A stretch of 64,000 bases of DNA from Callipepla californica brunnescens. Taxonomy: Eukaryota; Chordata; Aves; Galliformes; Odontophoridae. Shown here in pieces: positions 1 to 11,348 of the stretch; the first letter of the stretch is position 1; each line of letters starts with the position of its first letter. A program made the position numbers and the translations under genes. The DNA is taken from positions 434,001 to 498,000 of the forward strand of contig JALIRH010000148.1 of NCBI GenBank assembly GCA_023055505.1. Direction: 5' to 3'. Under the pieces are notes generated by a model. It had not been told where the DNA came from, ran no database searches, and saw only the letters and a list, made by a program, of their open reading frames with translations.

Positions 1-1118
1 TACTGCTCGTCTGCAGCAAATACAATGTACAACAGGGGTGACTGAACACTGTGTGTGACTAAAGATGCAGGAAAGCAACAGTCTCTGTACTCAGCACTTA
101 AAACTTCCTTTCACCTGTATCTGCAACATTTCTCATTGTATGTTTGAAAGCCCAAATAACAGAATCCAAAACAAGTCCGAACTGTGCAGCTGGAATGCCA
201 GAAATGCTGGGAAGCAATGAGAATTTACAGCCTGGAGCAGCAAGAAAGAGGTTGTTCTATGTTCAGGATATTCTTCAAAGTCCTGAGAGCAGGGTGGGGC
301 AGAGGGAAGGAAGGGGGGGAGGAAAAAAAGAACAAACGCACCAGTCAGTCAGTCAAGCTTTCTGAACAGCTCAAAGATTTACCATAATATCACGTGCTAA
401 GAGTGAGTCAGCATCCAATACGGAATAGCATTCAGATCTCAGGTTTAAAGAAACTTGAAAACAAAACAAAGGATGCAGTTCCAACATTCCCAGCAACATT
501 TTTCCCCATACTTTCACCACCACAGCTTGATAAGACCATTTTCTGGACTTACACAGTGTCAGCAGGGTGAACCACATTTGGTCAGTGCCCAACATTAATT
601 ACCACTTGCTCCACAGGCACAGGACAGACGGCCTCAGCGGTTAAGCACCCAGCCACCACAGGGATACACTTTCTGATTCACACTGCTGCAAAACGGCACT
701 GATCTATTGTGCAAGTACCTCCTGTAAACCGTAACACAGAAACTCGATCAGCTGCGGAAATCAGCAAAGAAATATTTAAAGAACTAATCAATACTTACAC
801 TCAAAGTACATATGAATGTACTTGAAGCATACCTCAGCTTCCAGGACCATGACATTCCAAGGTCCAGGAACAGAAAAACAACTCCTAATTTCATTTCAGA
901 ACTGTACCAAGAAATTAAGTCAGTGAGATTAAGACATTCACCTAGACAGCCAGAATTCATGAACCTCACCTTAATTTCCATAGAACAGAATAACGCTACG
1001 TAAACTACATAGCATAACACGCCCTGCCCCCTTTCTTGCAATACCCAAAGACTAGTACTCTTCATATAAAATCCCTTTCGTTGTTTTTTTCCTTTATCCA
1101 AAATTAACATGTAAATAC
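1..1118. other. No gene seen; flank or intron beyond the last visible XPO1-like exon
   Basis: I find none of the expected next XPO1 exons on the minus strand here, the ones that would encode the segment after the NMISK end of the preceding exon. The sequence is AT-rich with only short open frames. It is either intron, with the C-terminal exons outside the window, or the pseudogene stops here. Confidence 0.5.
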
Positions 1119-1313
1119 CTTACTGATCATATTTAACGTGCACTCAAAAACAGCATCAAATACCTGAGGTGTTTCAGCAGCAGTGTGCCCACCCAGCTTG
1201 TTTACAGCGACAGCCACAGCACTGAGTACTGCAGGCTCTCTAGCAGCTGGAACATTTCTCTGGTAGTCAACGAGAACTGCACCCAACAAGGGAGGAACAA
1301 AGTTTGCAGCAAT
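1119..1313 (-). pseudogene. XPO1: XPO1-like exon, last visible
   Basis: A 195-bp open exon of 65 codons, the same length as in XPO1, with acceptor TTTAG and donor GTATTT. It contains AVLVDYQRNVPAAREPAVLS and VFDAVFECTLNM. No further XPO1 exon is found between here and position 1. Confidence 0.9.
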
Positions 1314-1702
1314 CTAAATCAAGAGCAAGACATGGTTAGAGCAGTGCAGTTACCCAACAAAGCCTCACACAATGACACAGCAGTTCGGAAAGAAGCTCCA
1401 AGTAAAGTTACACGTCCACATGCTTCCCACACACTGTGTTCATTCAGCAGTGGTCGCCTGAGGGCTCTCTTACACCTTCCTGCTTCCCCTTAGGACTGCT
1501 CTCAGCTGACACTACCTGAAGCACTCCAAACACAGCTCAGGCCCACCCCTGTATGATCACAGCTTTTCATCCTTCCTGCAGATACTGCAGAGGTCTGAAA
1601 CTAGTTCCTGTGAACAGAACAGTGTTAACTGCACTGCAGCACAAGAGCAGAGTTCCTCCTGAATGTGTCGTTAAGAACTATTTGTATGAAACACTTACTT
1701 AC

Positions 1703-1809
1703 CATCTGAGGATCGCTGGACCTGCTCACCCAGCCAGAAGTCTGTTTTAAGGTTTCCCTTCTTACAGTCCTCATCCTTCTAACCAAGGGCTGCTTTCTTT
1801 CCACTTCAC
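1703..1809 (-). pseudogene. XPO1: XPO1-like exon
   Basis: A 107-bp open exon, acceptor TTTTCAG and donor GTAAGT. It encodes KQPLVRRMRTVRRETLKQ and SGWVSRSSDPQM, matching XPO1 KQPLIRSMRTVKRETLK and SGWVSRSNDPQM. Confidence 0.9.
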
Positions 1810-3160
1810 CTGAAAAGTTGCAAAGCTTCACTGAATCTGGGTGAAGATGTGTCAACAGATTCCCTTCATCTCGTTCCATAAAATTTAGAATGTTTCATTT
1901 TTATACCCAAATGACAAAGAAGGAAGATCTCTCCTTCATATTATGCAGATTAAAACTGTCTCCCCATTACTTCAGCTCCATGGATCCAAGTTGCAATTTA
2001 GTATTCCAGTGCTACTGCTGACAGCACACTCTGACACCACAACTCGGACACAATGCTGCAGCTTCTTTTTCAAGGAAGGGAATGTTCGTTCAGCTCTCAG
2101 GTTCATGCTTACCTCTGGCTCTCACTGTGTGATGAGAAGAACCAACCTATACAGTGTTCTAAAGCATGCTCCTGATTTTGTCACAAACATAATCATTCAA
2201 ACTTGTCTTCACTACGAGGAGCCCAATTCTTACTTCATTTTCTCACATCCAAGTCCATGTAAGTCTCATCAGTAGAACTTGCTCTAATTGAGTGCACAGC
2301 CACACAATCATAGCAGTATATCCAAGGAAAACCTCACCAGACTGCAGCCAGGGAAACAAGGGTAGAATTGCTTCTGCTGGCATCAGAGATAACAGCTGTG
2401 AGAACACGCTCAGAGGCAAGTGCAATCACAACAGCTCTTGCTCTAGTAAATGTCAGGACTAGAAGTCCTAGCAACTGCTTCCTATTTCTGTTGTTGTTGT
2501 GTTTTAGTTTTGGTTTGAGCACCTTCTGGTAATTAGAGCTGCAGAATCAAAAGAATGCATTAAGTTCTGAGAAGCTACTTCAAGGTGTATTATTTGCATG
2601 GGTAAGAAAAATCTGTGGTAACACAGCTCCAATAACCAAGTCACCTCATTTGTCAGGGAATGCTACAGCAGCACATTCCACTTCGATATCATAGACCCAA
2701 TTTTTTCCACGTAAAAGTGGTTAGGTAACTTGGGTAGCTTCTAGTTCCTTCTCAGTGATTACCAGTCTAGTTTACTGGAAATTTGAGGCATCTTCACTGA
2801 AGTCACACTTCTGTAATAAAGCTGTTTCAGGAACAGAATATCACCAAACCAGAACTCTGTCAACATACTGGGCTCTTGTTCAAAAAGACTAAGTCAGAAC
2901 TTACAACTGTGTCTCCACAAGACTGCTATTAGTCAGCAGTCTCCTGTATCCTTCAGTTTCTTTGAATAAAACATCTGGCTAACAAAAACAAGAACCTAAG
3001 CAAGCACATTTTCAGTCATTCTCTTGCCCAAACACACACACAATGAAACAACAAAAACCACCACCAACCAGAGACACACAGTGAGATAAACCCAGCAAAT
3101 TCACAACCTGATCACATGCACTGCCCATCCCAGTGTTACGAAGGACATGGAATTTCTTAC

Positions 3161-3344
3161 CGTCAGCCTCAAGAGCTGCAGAAATATTCTCACTTGGGCA
3201 GTTGTACACATTCAGCACATCTAAATCAATTCTTCCCAGCTGAATCACAAAGGGGCGGCCAGCTGCTTTCCATGCCCTTACACTGGTTTTCAGAATGCTA
3301 CCAAGCTGCGTAACAGCCTCAGGATCCTTCAGAACATCAACATT
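3161..3344 (-). pseudogene. XPO1: XPO1-like exon
   Basis: A 184-bp open exon between acceptor CCACAG and donor GTAAGA. It starts NVDVLKDPEAVTQLGSILKT and contains FVIQLGRIDLDVLNVYNCP. It is clearly XPO1-derived, with scattered substitutions. Confidence 0.9.
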
Positions 3345-3664
3345 CTGTGGAAAAGAACTGAGCTAACTCCATTCAGTCATTAAAAACGCCATTTATCTTC
3401 TAATACAAGAACGGTCACTTTCACATGTTTATCTTACACACTGCGTTAAACCGTGTTCTCTAAAGTTCCTTAAACTGGAGTTAAACCAGCCTCAGTTGTT
3501 TAGGTCTCCTTCAACACTTCTACTCACAGATCAACCATTGCTTTATAAAAGTTCAGCACAGCCAAGTTCACCACCTTCCAGGGATAAAAAAAAAAAAAAA
3601 GCAATAACAACAAACATGCAGCAGTTTTACTTTAATTGAATATGCTTAAAATTTACAGTCTCAC

Positions 3665-3799
3665 TTTTGTTGCCTGTTGAATTCTGCAGTCCCATACTGG
3701 ATTAGGGAGCAGCATGTGTTTTTCTATCAGATGCTCCTGTACAGTCCGGTCTGTCTGCACCCCAACCACGTATCCTACTGCTCCATAGAACGGATGCAC
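3665..3799 (-). pseudogene. XPO1: XPO1-like exon
   Basis: A 135-bp exon of 45 codons, phase 0, open. It begins VHPFYGAVGYVVGVQTDRTV and ends IQQATK, with acceptor ATCAG and donor GTGAGA. The length equals the XPO1 exon. Confidence 0.9.
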
Positions 3800-4590
3800 C
3801 TGATTGGAAAACAAGAAGTCAAACAGAAAGTTAAGGAAGACTAACCAAAAATTTACCACGTTCAAAACTAGCAGGTAGTAAAAGTTAAAAATGAGTTTCC
3901 AGTGACTAAATACCCACTTCCCACCTGAATTCACAAGATCATTCTTCATCCTTTCCTTACTTGCTCCACATTTAAAGCGAGCCTCCCCTCCCCTCCAATG
4001 CTACTGTGTACATCCCAGAGGCGTCCTTGGTTTTACCACCATATCCTGAAGTAAGCCATCTCAGGTACGTGCTTTCTCTTACAATAGTTCCATTTCTTTC
4101 TGTCACAGAACTTTGGGCTGACTCAAGTGCAGGAAAAACAGAAGTTGGAACTCATTACCTCCTCTGCCCAACATTCCCAAGTTACTGCAATGCATCAGCC
4201 CATGCTGTGTGTGCACTGCACTCCATCAGAGCACATTCCCCTGCAAATACCCTCTCTCCCCGGCACATGCCAGACCCATAAGTGCACTACCACAGCAGAA
4301 CATTCTCCTTCACTAATCAAGACCTCAAATTTACATTTACCATCTCATTTAAAAGCATTCTAGACATAAAGAATTTCAACTCAGCAGTCCTTGCATTATT
4401 AAGATCTTAATTAGAATTCTTGGAAGGAGAATGAATCTGACCGTACCACCTGTAACATAACACTCTTACTGACACACACCGTGACTGAGAAACACAATTC
4501 AAGTCTTAAAGTCTACTACCACTTCATTTTTGATGTGTCACGACGCTGACTGCCTTCACAAATTCATTCACACTCCTGAATTCAATGTAC

Positions 4591-4752
4591 CTGATGTGAC
4601 TGAAGGTCACAGATGACCGGATTAATATTGGTCAAGGCATCACTCCTCCCACCTGAACCTGAACAAAATGTCGGCGGCACTTCTGTGCTATTTTTATCAA
4701 GGTTTCACAAGCCGTATCTCACAAGCCATATCCTGGACTCCATCGTGGGTTT
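4591..4752 (-). pseudogene. XPO1: XPO1-like exon with two frameshifting indels
   Basis: The exon starts THDGVQDMAC in frame. GGCTTGTGA then occurs twice, 5 bp apart, a 14-bp insertion that shifts the frame into a stop. Further on, XPO1-like sequence resumes (IAQKCRRHFVQVQVG). A 16-bp deletion then removes the FIDEI region, and the exon ends at CDLQSHQ before a GTACAT donor. The two indels nearly cancel in length: 162 bp against about 164 expected. Confidence 0.88.
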
Positions 4753-4866
4753 CTAAATTAAATCACATCAGTTACTGCTTTCTATTTCCCCCAGACATGC
4801 ACATATACTGAGCATATATTGTTTTTCATTCAGAAAGTCAGAACAGCAAGTGAAAGAGATGGTCAC

Positions 4867-5023
4867 CATGCAGAAACACAAAGAACTCGCTGAATGCTGT
4901 CTTCAAAACCTCCCAGTGAGCTCTCACAAAACGTGGGTGTTGGCCCACTATGTACATTATATTTGATGCAATAATGGCTTTATTGTCTGTTCCTCTCTTT
5001 TCTTCACAGAGTCCCAGGAGATC
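4867..5023 (-). pseudogene. XPO1: XPO1-like exon
   Basis: A 157-bp exon, open, with acceptor TTGTAG and donor GTGACC. It encodes [20 protein letters not shown] and [17 protein letters not shown]. The end of the exon ([13 protein letters not shown]) is more diverged than the start. About 106 codons of XPO1 should separate it from the exon at 6094-6291; I could not find them. Confidence 0.9.
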
Positions 5024-6093
5024 CTACAATATAACATACGATTAGTTTTCTCCCAAGTTCACAGACTAGATGAGCAGCATAAAGGCTAAAATAAGCTGCA
5101 ATAACAATACAAGAAAGCAGTTGCTATTATCCAGCTCAAAGACAAAATAATTTAAGAAAAAAAAAAAAAAAACAAAAAACAAACTAGCTGCCCCAGTTTA
5201 GGATCAGGACAATTGCTTAAGTTTCAATCAAACCAAGAACACCGCATTTTCAGTCATGTGATTTAGATGTAACTAATAACTGCTGCAGGGCAGACTGCAG
5301 CAACCCGAAGTGCTGAGCACTGAGCAACCAGCTGATAAACATACAGGTGTTACACAGCAAGCAGGGGAAACTAACTCCTCTCTGCCTATGGCATAACAGT
5401 GACACATTTCACTTCTGTAGGCAACGTCTTCTTCCCTTCCACACACACTTACTAAAACTTAAGCGGCAGAAGAGAAGGTGCTAGTTGGTTCAAAGCAGCG
5501 CACGTTACTTTGCTTCGTTAAGGTTACTCTTACTTCATTAGTGCTTCCTTCCTGTGTCTGTGGCATTCCTAAAGCAAAATATTTCAGCATAAGCCAGATT
5601 TTCACTCCAAAATGTTCACAGTGAAAAGGCTGTATGGATTCAGGCCTTTTTTGTGACTGAGGAATTCATCAGCCTAAAATTCAGAATGTGACATTCCCCA
5701 TTCAATTATTCTCATCCATTTGTTTGCTAGACAGGGCAGCTCACTGAAGAACACAGAGCAGTACAAGCACGCTTTTTCCTCAAACACCTGCCGCTTTAGT
5801 TTTCACTGTAGCTCTTCTACAACTGAGTCAGTGACAATGCATCTGTCATTACAAAGTTACAATGAAGCTTCTGAGCTGCTCACGTGGAAGAAAATACATT
5901 TCGTATGTTTACATAAACCATACATATGTGTATTCTTTTATGTTTATCTGCAGGACTACTAATACTGCACTGAATCAACCAGCAGTTACCAAAGGAAGGG
6001 AACTTTTCTGAAGTCAGCCTTTACACAGAGAAGCCTCTGAATTTAGGAGCAGTGTCCAAACTTGCACAGTATTTGTACTTAAGCGTGGATTAC

Positions 6094-6291
6094 CTTGGAT
6101 AATCCAGGCAAATAAAGCTGTCTACTTGGAGGAACATCAAAGTGCTGACTTCCAGAAAGCAGTGGAGAAGCAGATGGTGAGAACGGACTTTCCCTGCAGA
6201 GCTCAGCAGCTAAATGATTCCAATGTTCAAGACAAAGCTTGGAAACTTCAGTTTCTTCTACTTCCGATACCAATCACATACAATGAAGAGC
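6094..6291 (-). pseudogene. XPO1: XPO1-like exon with premature stop
   Basis: A 198-bp exon, the same length as the XPO1 segment of 66 codons. It begins ALHCM, then has TGA at 6274-6276 where XPO1 has leucine, and continues in the same frame with LVSEVEETE, SPLLSGSQHFDVPP and a GTAATC donor. The substitution stop would truncate any product here. Confidence 0.9.
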
Positions 6292-8620
6292 CTGGAAAAA
6301 GTGTTTCAAGCATCTATTTACTAATTACTTTGAACACAGAAGTAGATTCAAAGCACATCACTTCAAGTTTTGTGATCCAAATACCAACAAAATGCTGAAT
6401 GAGAGTACAATTCATTAATGAGGTACAGTAACACTGCAGGGACGTTTACTTACTAGTCAAAGTTATGAGCAATGGAGCAACTAAACAAAGCACAGCACCG
6501 TGTCAGCTGATGTCATTTTGAACGTGAGCATCAATTCTGAAGTAGACTAGTCTAAAGATATCTAAAAAAAACAAAATGCAATTGCCAAATTCATCCCTTT
6601 CTGTATTATCAGAATTCCACCCACCCTCTGAGCTTCTACTACACGTTTTCTTTTAGATCCTCAAGAAAAAAAGAAACAACCCTTAAATGTTTCTTTGAAG
6701 GACTGCTGTTCTCAATACTTACTGCTGCTCTGCTTTCCAAACCCTCTGGGAATCTGGAAGAAAACCTTCAGAAACCACACTGCTTATCTGCATCCAATGC
6801 AAGACATCTACGAGAACACTGTCACCGTCACCAACTAAACAGCCACCATGCAGACTGAAAGGCTCTGAGCCTACCAGTGAACCAAACAGAACGGAGCAAT
6901 TTATAAAGTAGATTTTGTTTTCATAGCTAAGGCACTCAGCAATTCAAAGCATTTCAGGCAGAGGTCTGATTCGACATCTCTAGCTGAGATCCCTCCCTGA
7001 CACAGGGATTCAAAACCACCTTCACATTATTCCCACACACATCCATTGCTGTCAGCAATTTCACTTTACATAGCTTATCCAGCTTCTCCCACTAGTCTAG
7101 AAGGCTCCAATGAACCCACACAGCAATTCCAGAAGATCAGCTGCATCCAGAGTAGGAATAACCAGATCAGAACTGCACAGCTACTTTTAGAAGGCTTTTT
7201 TCCCCACACTATGATCTGTTACACTGTGAGTTACAGCAGTGAAATCTGCAGCAAGTTTAAGCCACTCTAACAAATTTTGTGGAACATTTCAACATCCTAA
7301 ATTGTTCAGAACTGAGTTTTGCAGATGTCCATTTAAAGATGTCAATTTTAGCTATCTTCATGTAATATTCTTGTCTGCTGGACAAGATTTGAAGACTGTG
7401 CTCCAACTTGCATACACAGAGCACATTCAAATTCAGATTCTTCATAATGTCTCCACACAAGTTGAAACGAGCGTTCTTGATTGACAATTATTTTGCAAAA
7501 GTTCCTAATTCTGAGGAAAGGAATTCCTCATAAAAGCTTTTTGCTTGGCTTTTGTTTGGTTTTTTGTTAAATAGAGCAAGAAACAATCAATCAATCAGTT
7601 CTCTAAATGAGCTATAATTTGCTATTTGCAAACATGTAGATATATACGGTAAAGGGCTACCAGGAGAAGAAATGTGTTGCAAGCATCAGATGGAAAGAGA
7701 CGAGAATCTAGATACCTTGCAAGCACTGTACCTACAAGACAGACCCAACCAATGAAAAACTGGTCTCCAGGTTGATAGCATGTTTTGTTTTGTTTTTTTG
7801 TTTTTGTTTTGAGTCTGTCTCAGGCATGTTCCTCAACCTATGGCCTCCACACCTGTACACGGCTCAACTCTGGGACACCACAGAGACTGCTACAAGGGCC
7901 TATAGAGACAGTTTCATCCCATAGAAGCTCAGGGATAGGAGAGAAAGGTCACCAAGTGGAACACAGGTCCCCCACCAAGACCCTTAACACTACAGAAAGC
8001 GTGCCTGTTAAGTAGCACTTCCTAGAGCTCCAGCCTTAAAGGCCGTGCTTACGACACTGAAACTAAACACAGACCACAAGGACAATACTCTAAGCATATT
8101 CAGTCAACATCTGGGAAATGACGATTTAGGCAAGAAGCTACACCAGGGCAGAAGAGCTGGAGAATGGCACGTGCTGTACCCTAGAAACCAAGCTTGGATG
8201 TTGAATAAAAACAAAGTACACTGCTTCACACACAAACAGACACAAACCACAGCAGCAGCTGCCTGTATGCCTGAGTTAGACCAAAATATTTTTGGTATCC
8301 GTGGAAAAAAGGTGACACAGAAATTCACTGAAAGAACTTTAAAGCTGTATTTACACATTAAAGGAAAGACAAGTAAGAAGAGAGAAAGAAAAACAGATGT
8401 TTTGCACAGGTTCTTTTAGGATAGCAGCAATGAACATAGACTGCTACTAAAGCACACTTGGAAAAATCTGACAGGTTTCTTGTAATCATGGAATTTACTG
8501 CTCATGGGGAAAAACTTCTTCTAGCCAGTACATGCACAACAATCTGGAGGTCGTATCAGTATCGCATTACTGGACTATGAGAAACCTCTACTTTTGAACT
8601 GCACAAACCATGCAACTTAC

Positions 8621-8779
8621 CTCCATGAACGTTTCCCTCAGATTGAACCTTTTTTCTACAGGTTGACCGTGTTCCCTGAGAAACGTGCAGAGAAACAAAC
8701 TGAGATTCGGAGTGAAGTTCTGTTCATCATCTTTTCCATCTGAGCAGGAAAGTCGGATATTGGCATTTAATGGAAGCAC
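8621..8779 (-). pseudogene. XPO1: XPO1-like exon
   Basis: A 159-bp exon of 53 codons, open, with acceptor TTAG and donor GTAAGT. It contains GKDDEQNFTPNLSLFLCTFL. About a quarter of its residues differ from human XPO1 as I remember it, far more than expected for a functional bird orthologue. Confidence 0.9.
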
Positions 8780-9584
8780 CTAACGAAACGAAGACAGACA
8801 AAAATCAATGTTCTATTTCACATGTAAGCACAACTACTGCACACCAATCATTCTGCTTTTTTCCCTCTGAAAAAAACTCCCTTCCACCAGGGCCTTCCTC
8901 CAAAGCCCTCCCGCTCCTGCTTGATGCTTGTCTCCAAGATGGACAGTTCAGGAAAGGAGCAAACAGACACTGAAGTTCTGATGAACCTACCTTTGCCTAC
9001 CTCTTGGAACAGCAAAGACAAGGGAAGCATCTCTTCTAAGATATTTTTAACTGATATCAAGCACAACTGTTCCAAAAACGTGTTTCTTACCTGTGCCTCA
9101 TAACACGGCAGTCAGCATGTTAAATAATAGGAAAGATTTCACTTTAAATATTTATGAATTTGCAAAGACTACCTAGAAAAAAACGCTACTATTTTTCAGT
9201 CATCTACCAAATATCTCTGAGGTACCTCCTTCAGAAGTCCACCACTTTTCAAATTCTATTGTTATAAAACTGAAACACTGTCAGTGTTGCTCAGGGTCGA
9301 TACCGTTAAGCTAAAGAATGGTGAGAAAATTCATCACCTTTGCTGCTGCCAGCATTCTGGTTTTCACTGTTCTCTAACTCCCTAAGAAAGGTCTCTCTCA
9401 GAAAGCCTGCTTCAAATTCATATGCGACAGCTGTGCTAAAAAAAAACAAACAAAAAAAAAACCAAAAAAAAAAACCAAAAAACAATCTGTGAGTTGCAAA
9501 ACACGCTAATTACTCAATTAAGAATTCAACTGTTATTTTAAGTAAGAGCTTAGGCTGAACGTATTTGCATTCAGAGTCTCAGAG

Positions 9585-10050
9585 CATCATCTGCAGAACC
9601 ACAGAACTGTGGAAGCCCCATGCAAAGCAGGCTCTACAGGGAGCAGGTTACACAGGTAGGCATGCAGACAGGCCTTTGGACACCTCCAGAGAAGGAGACT
9701 TCACAACCCCTCCAGGCAGCCCGTTCCACTGCTCTGACGCTTGCGCTTTGAAGAAGTTCTTTTGCACACTGGAGCAGAACTTCCTATGCCCTAGCTTTCC
9801 AGCCAAGTCCCCTTGTCCTGGTCCCTACACACCACAGAAAAGAGGCTGGCCGTGTCCCTTTGTCTCCCATACTTAAGTTATTTATAAGCACACATTAATA
9901 AGATCCCCTCTGAGTCTTCTTTTCTCCAGGCCACACAGACCCAGGTCTCTCAGCCTTTCCTCACAAGAAAAGTGTTCCATGCCCTTTATCATCTTTGTAG
10001 CCCTCCACTGGTCTCTTTCCAGGAGATCCCTGATTCTGGCATTTCAGTAC
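9585..10050 (-). mobile_element. CR1 LINE fragment in an XPO1-like intron
   Basis: Read on the minus strand this is a 5'-truncated CR1 tail. The plus strand shows the typical reverse-complement phrases, such as CCTCCAGGCAGCCCGTTCCA and TTTGTAGCCCTCCACTGG. It sits in the intron between exons 8621-8779 and 10337-10465. Borders are approximate. Confidence 0.8.
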
Positions 10051-10336
10051 ACTTAAATAACGTGTGCTGAGGACATAGCAGCACCTTGCCCACCTGCCAC
10101 CAGTTTTCTCAGACAACCTGAGAACACAAAACAAATCTTTAATTCAACAAAATTAATAAATCCTGCAGAAATGCAGCTGTTCCTCAGACTCATACCAATT
10201 TATGTCTCCTGATCAAGCCATAAGCAAACACACAAAAACAACACAATGAAATGTACAATTTCTCAAGAGCTTTGCCAATTGAACTAGATTGCTAAAAGTA
10301 GGAGTCGAAAAAAAAAAACATTTGCTAAAACATTAC

Positions 10337-10465
10337 CTGTTTTAACTGCATCATGGTCAAGGTAAAAAGGGTCACATGTTGCTCTTCGTACTGGCTTACA
10401 CTGCCGCCTGCAATCTCTGTGAGGGACTTTAAAGAGACCTTCCAAAACATGGGAACATTTCTTTC
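10337..10465 (-). pseudogene. XPO1: XPO1-like exon
   Basis: A 129-bp exon of 43 codons, open. It contains NVPMFWKVSLKSLTEIAGG and ends TLTMMQLKQ before a GTAATG donor. The two residues at the acceptor side differ from XPO1 (ER for FL), next to a usable AG. Confidence 0.88.
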
Positions 10466-10562
10466 CTCAGTAGTTCTTAAAAGAAAGAATTGTACACAAG
10501 TGTTATATGCCATGCTTTTTGCAACTTTTATACTAAAAAACGATCAGAAATTACATACACAC

Positions 10563-10682
10563 CTTGTATATTAGTGTGCTGATTAACTTAGTCTCATACA
10601 CATATCCCAGAGGAATCCAGTTCAGAAATCGCAGCAAAGTTTCCAAAGTGGCCTGAATTAAAGGAGCATTTTGGGAGTTTTC
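10563..10682 (-). pseudogene. XPO1: XPO1-like exon
   Basis: A 120-bp phase-0 exon of 40 codons, the length I recall for this XPO1 segment. It starts ENSQNAPLIQATLETLL and ends LISTLIYK. It is open, with few substitutions, and is the best conserved exon of the copy. Confidence 0.9.
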
Positions 10683-10773
10683 CTGTAAAGACAGAACAGT
10701 GCGTACAATATCACCAGGCATGGCTGGCTGGGGGTGGGCAGGAAAAGGTTAAATACAAAAATACCATACTTAC

Positions 10774-10822
10774 CATCACAAACTGACACAGCTGGAAAAT
10801 CTGAGAGAAGTCATTGCACATA
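10774..10822 (-). pseudogene. XPO1: XPO1-like exon, first visible
   Basis: A 49-bp exon with acceptor ATAG before it and donor GTAAG after it. It encodes MCNDFSQIFQLCQFVM, almost the XPO1 sequence near residue 200. No earlier XPO1 exon is visible upstream; the next sequence is a CR1 fragment and minisatellite. Confidence 0.88.
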
Positions 10823-11037
10823 CTATAAAAAAAAAAAAATCGAATTAAGCAATACCATGTTCCAAAAATCTGTATTAATCAAAGTGCCTGAGACCACAAA
10901 ACACATTCTGAAGACCTAGACGTGCTTGGAAGCATTCACAAGCCACCTTACTTCTTCACCAACCCTGACAAGAGCAACACTTATTTAAGAACTCCAAATC
11001 TGTGTCCACAATTATCTAGCACAGAAATGCAAGCAGT
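10823..11037. other. No feature recognised
   Basis: Lies between the first visible XPO1-like exon and a CR1 fragment. I looked for the preceding XPO1 exon (FDFSSGQITQVKS) and did not find it. Confidence 0.5.
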
Positions 11038-11345
11038 GTGGAAATCTGTGACAAGGGTAGGACCAAACTAAAACGCTGGTACATTAATGCACGTAGTCTG
11101 GGAACAAGCAAAGACTTGCAGCACGTAGGTGCCTACAGGGCTAGTAAAACAGGACCTCAGCTACAGGAGAAAGGAACTCGAACTGGAAAGTCAGTCTCAA
11201 TGAGAGCTCAGCTCAAGTGCATGAACACCACTGCATGGAACACAGGGAACAAGCTGGAAGAGTCGCAGGCTCAGATGTCACTGGCATCACTGAGATGTGG
11301 TAGCATAATTCTCATGACTGAAATAAAGGAACAGATGGGTATAAA
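11038..11345 (+). mobile_element. Decayed CR1 endonuclease-region fragment
   Basis: The plus strand reads YINARSLG near its start and, with frame breaks, a stretch resembling the CR1 endonuclease phrase that begins ITETWWDDSHDW and continues MDGYKL (here IILMTEIKEQMGIN). It lies against the first minisatellite block. Confidence 0.55.
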
Positions 11346-11348
11346 CTC

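Larger units (their letters stand above)
1119..10822 (-). pseudogene. XPO1: Unprocessed exportin-1 (XPO1/CRM1) pseudogene, partial
   Basis: Eleven minus-strand exons encode pieces that match exportin-1, the HEAT-repeat karyopherin that carries NES cargo out of the nucleus with Ran-GTP. They run colinearly from about human residue 200 towards the C-terminal third. GT/AG borders and exon phases fit, and introns are kept, so this is a duplicated gene and not a retrocopy. It is broken. There is a stop at 6274-6276, and exon 4591-4752 has a 14-bp insertion and a 16-bp deletion. The exons expected between 6094 and 5023, which in XPO1 hold the leptomycin-B-reactive cysteine, were not found, and neither were the first exons upstream of 10822. 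Protein divergence is far above the near-identity of vertebrate XPO1 orthologues, as expected after loss of constraint. Introns: 1314-1702, 1810-3160, 3345-3664, 3800-4590, 4753-4866, 5024-6093, 6292-8620, 8780-10336, 10466-10562, 10683-10773. I saw nothing else in them except an A-rich tract near 9440-9481 and a CR1 at 9585-10050. Confidence 0.9.

Noticed and set aside
7239..7487. Overlapping open frames of 76-81 codons on both strands
   Set aside because: They lie in an intron of the XPO1-like copy, lack splice sites, and match nothing I know.
1..10822. A functional XPO1 gene
   Set aside because: In-frame stop at 6274-6276, frameshifting indels in 4591-4752, missing exons, and divergence far above what is known for this conserved protein.
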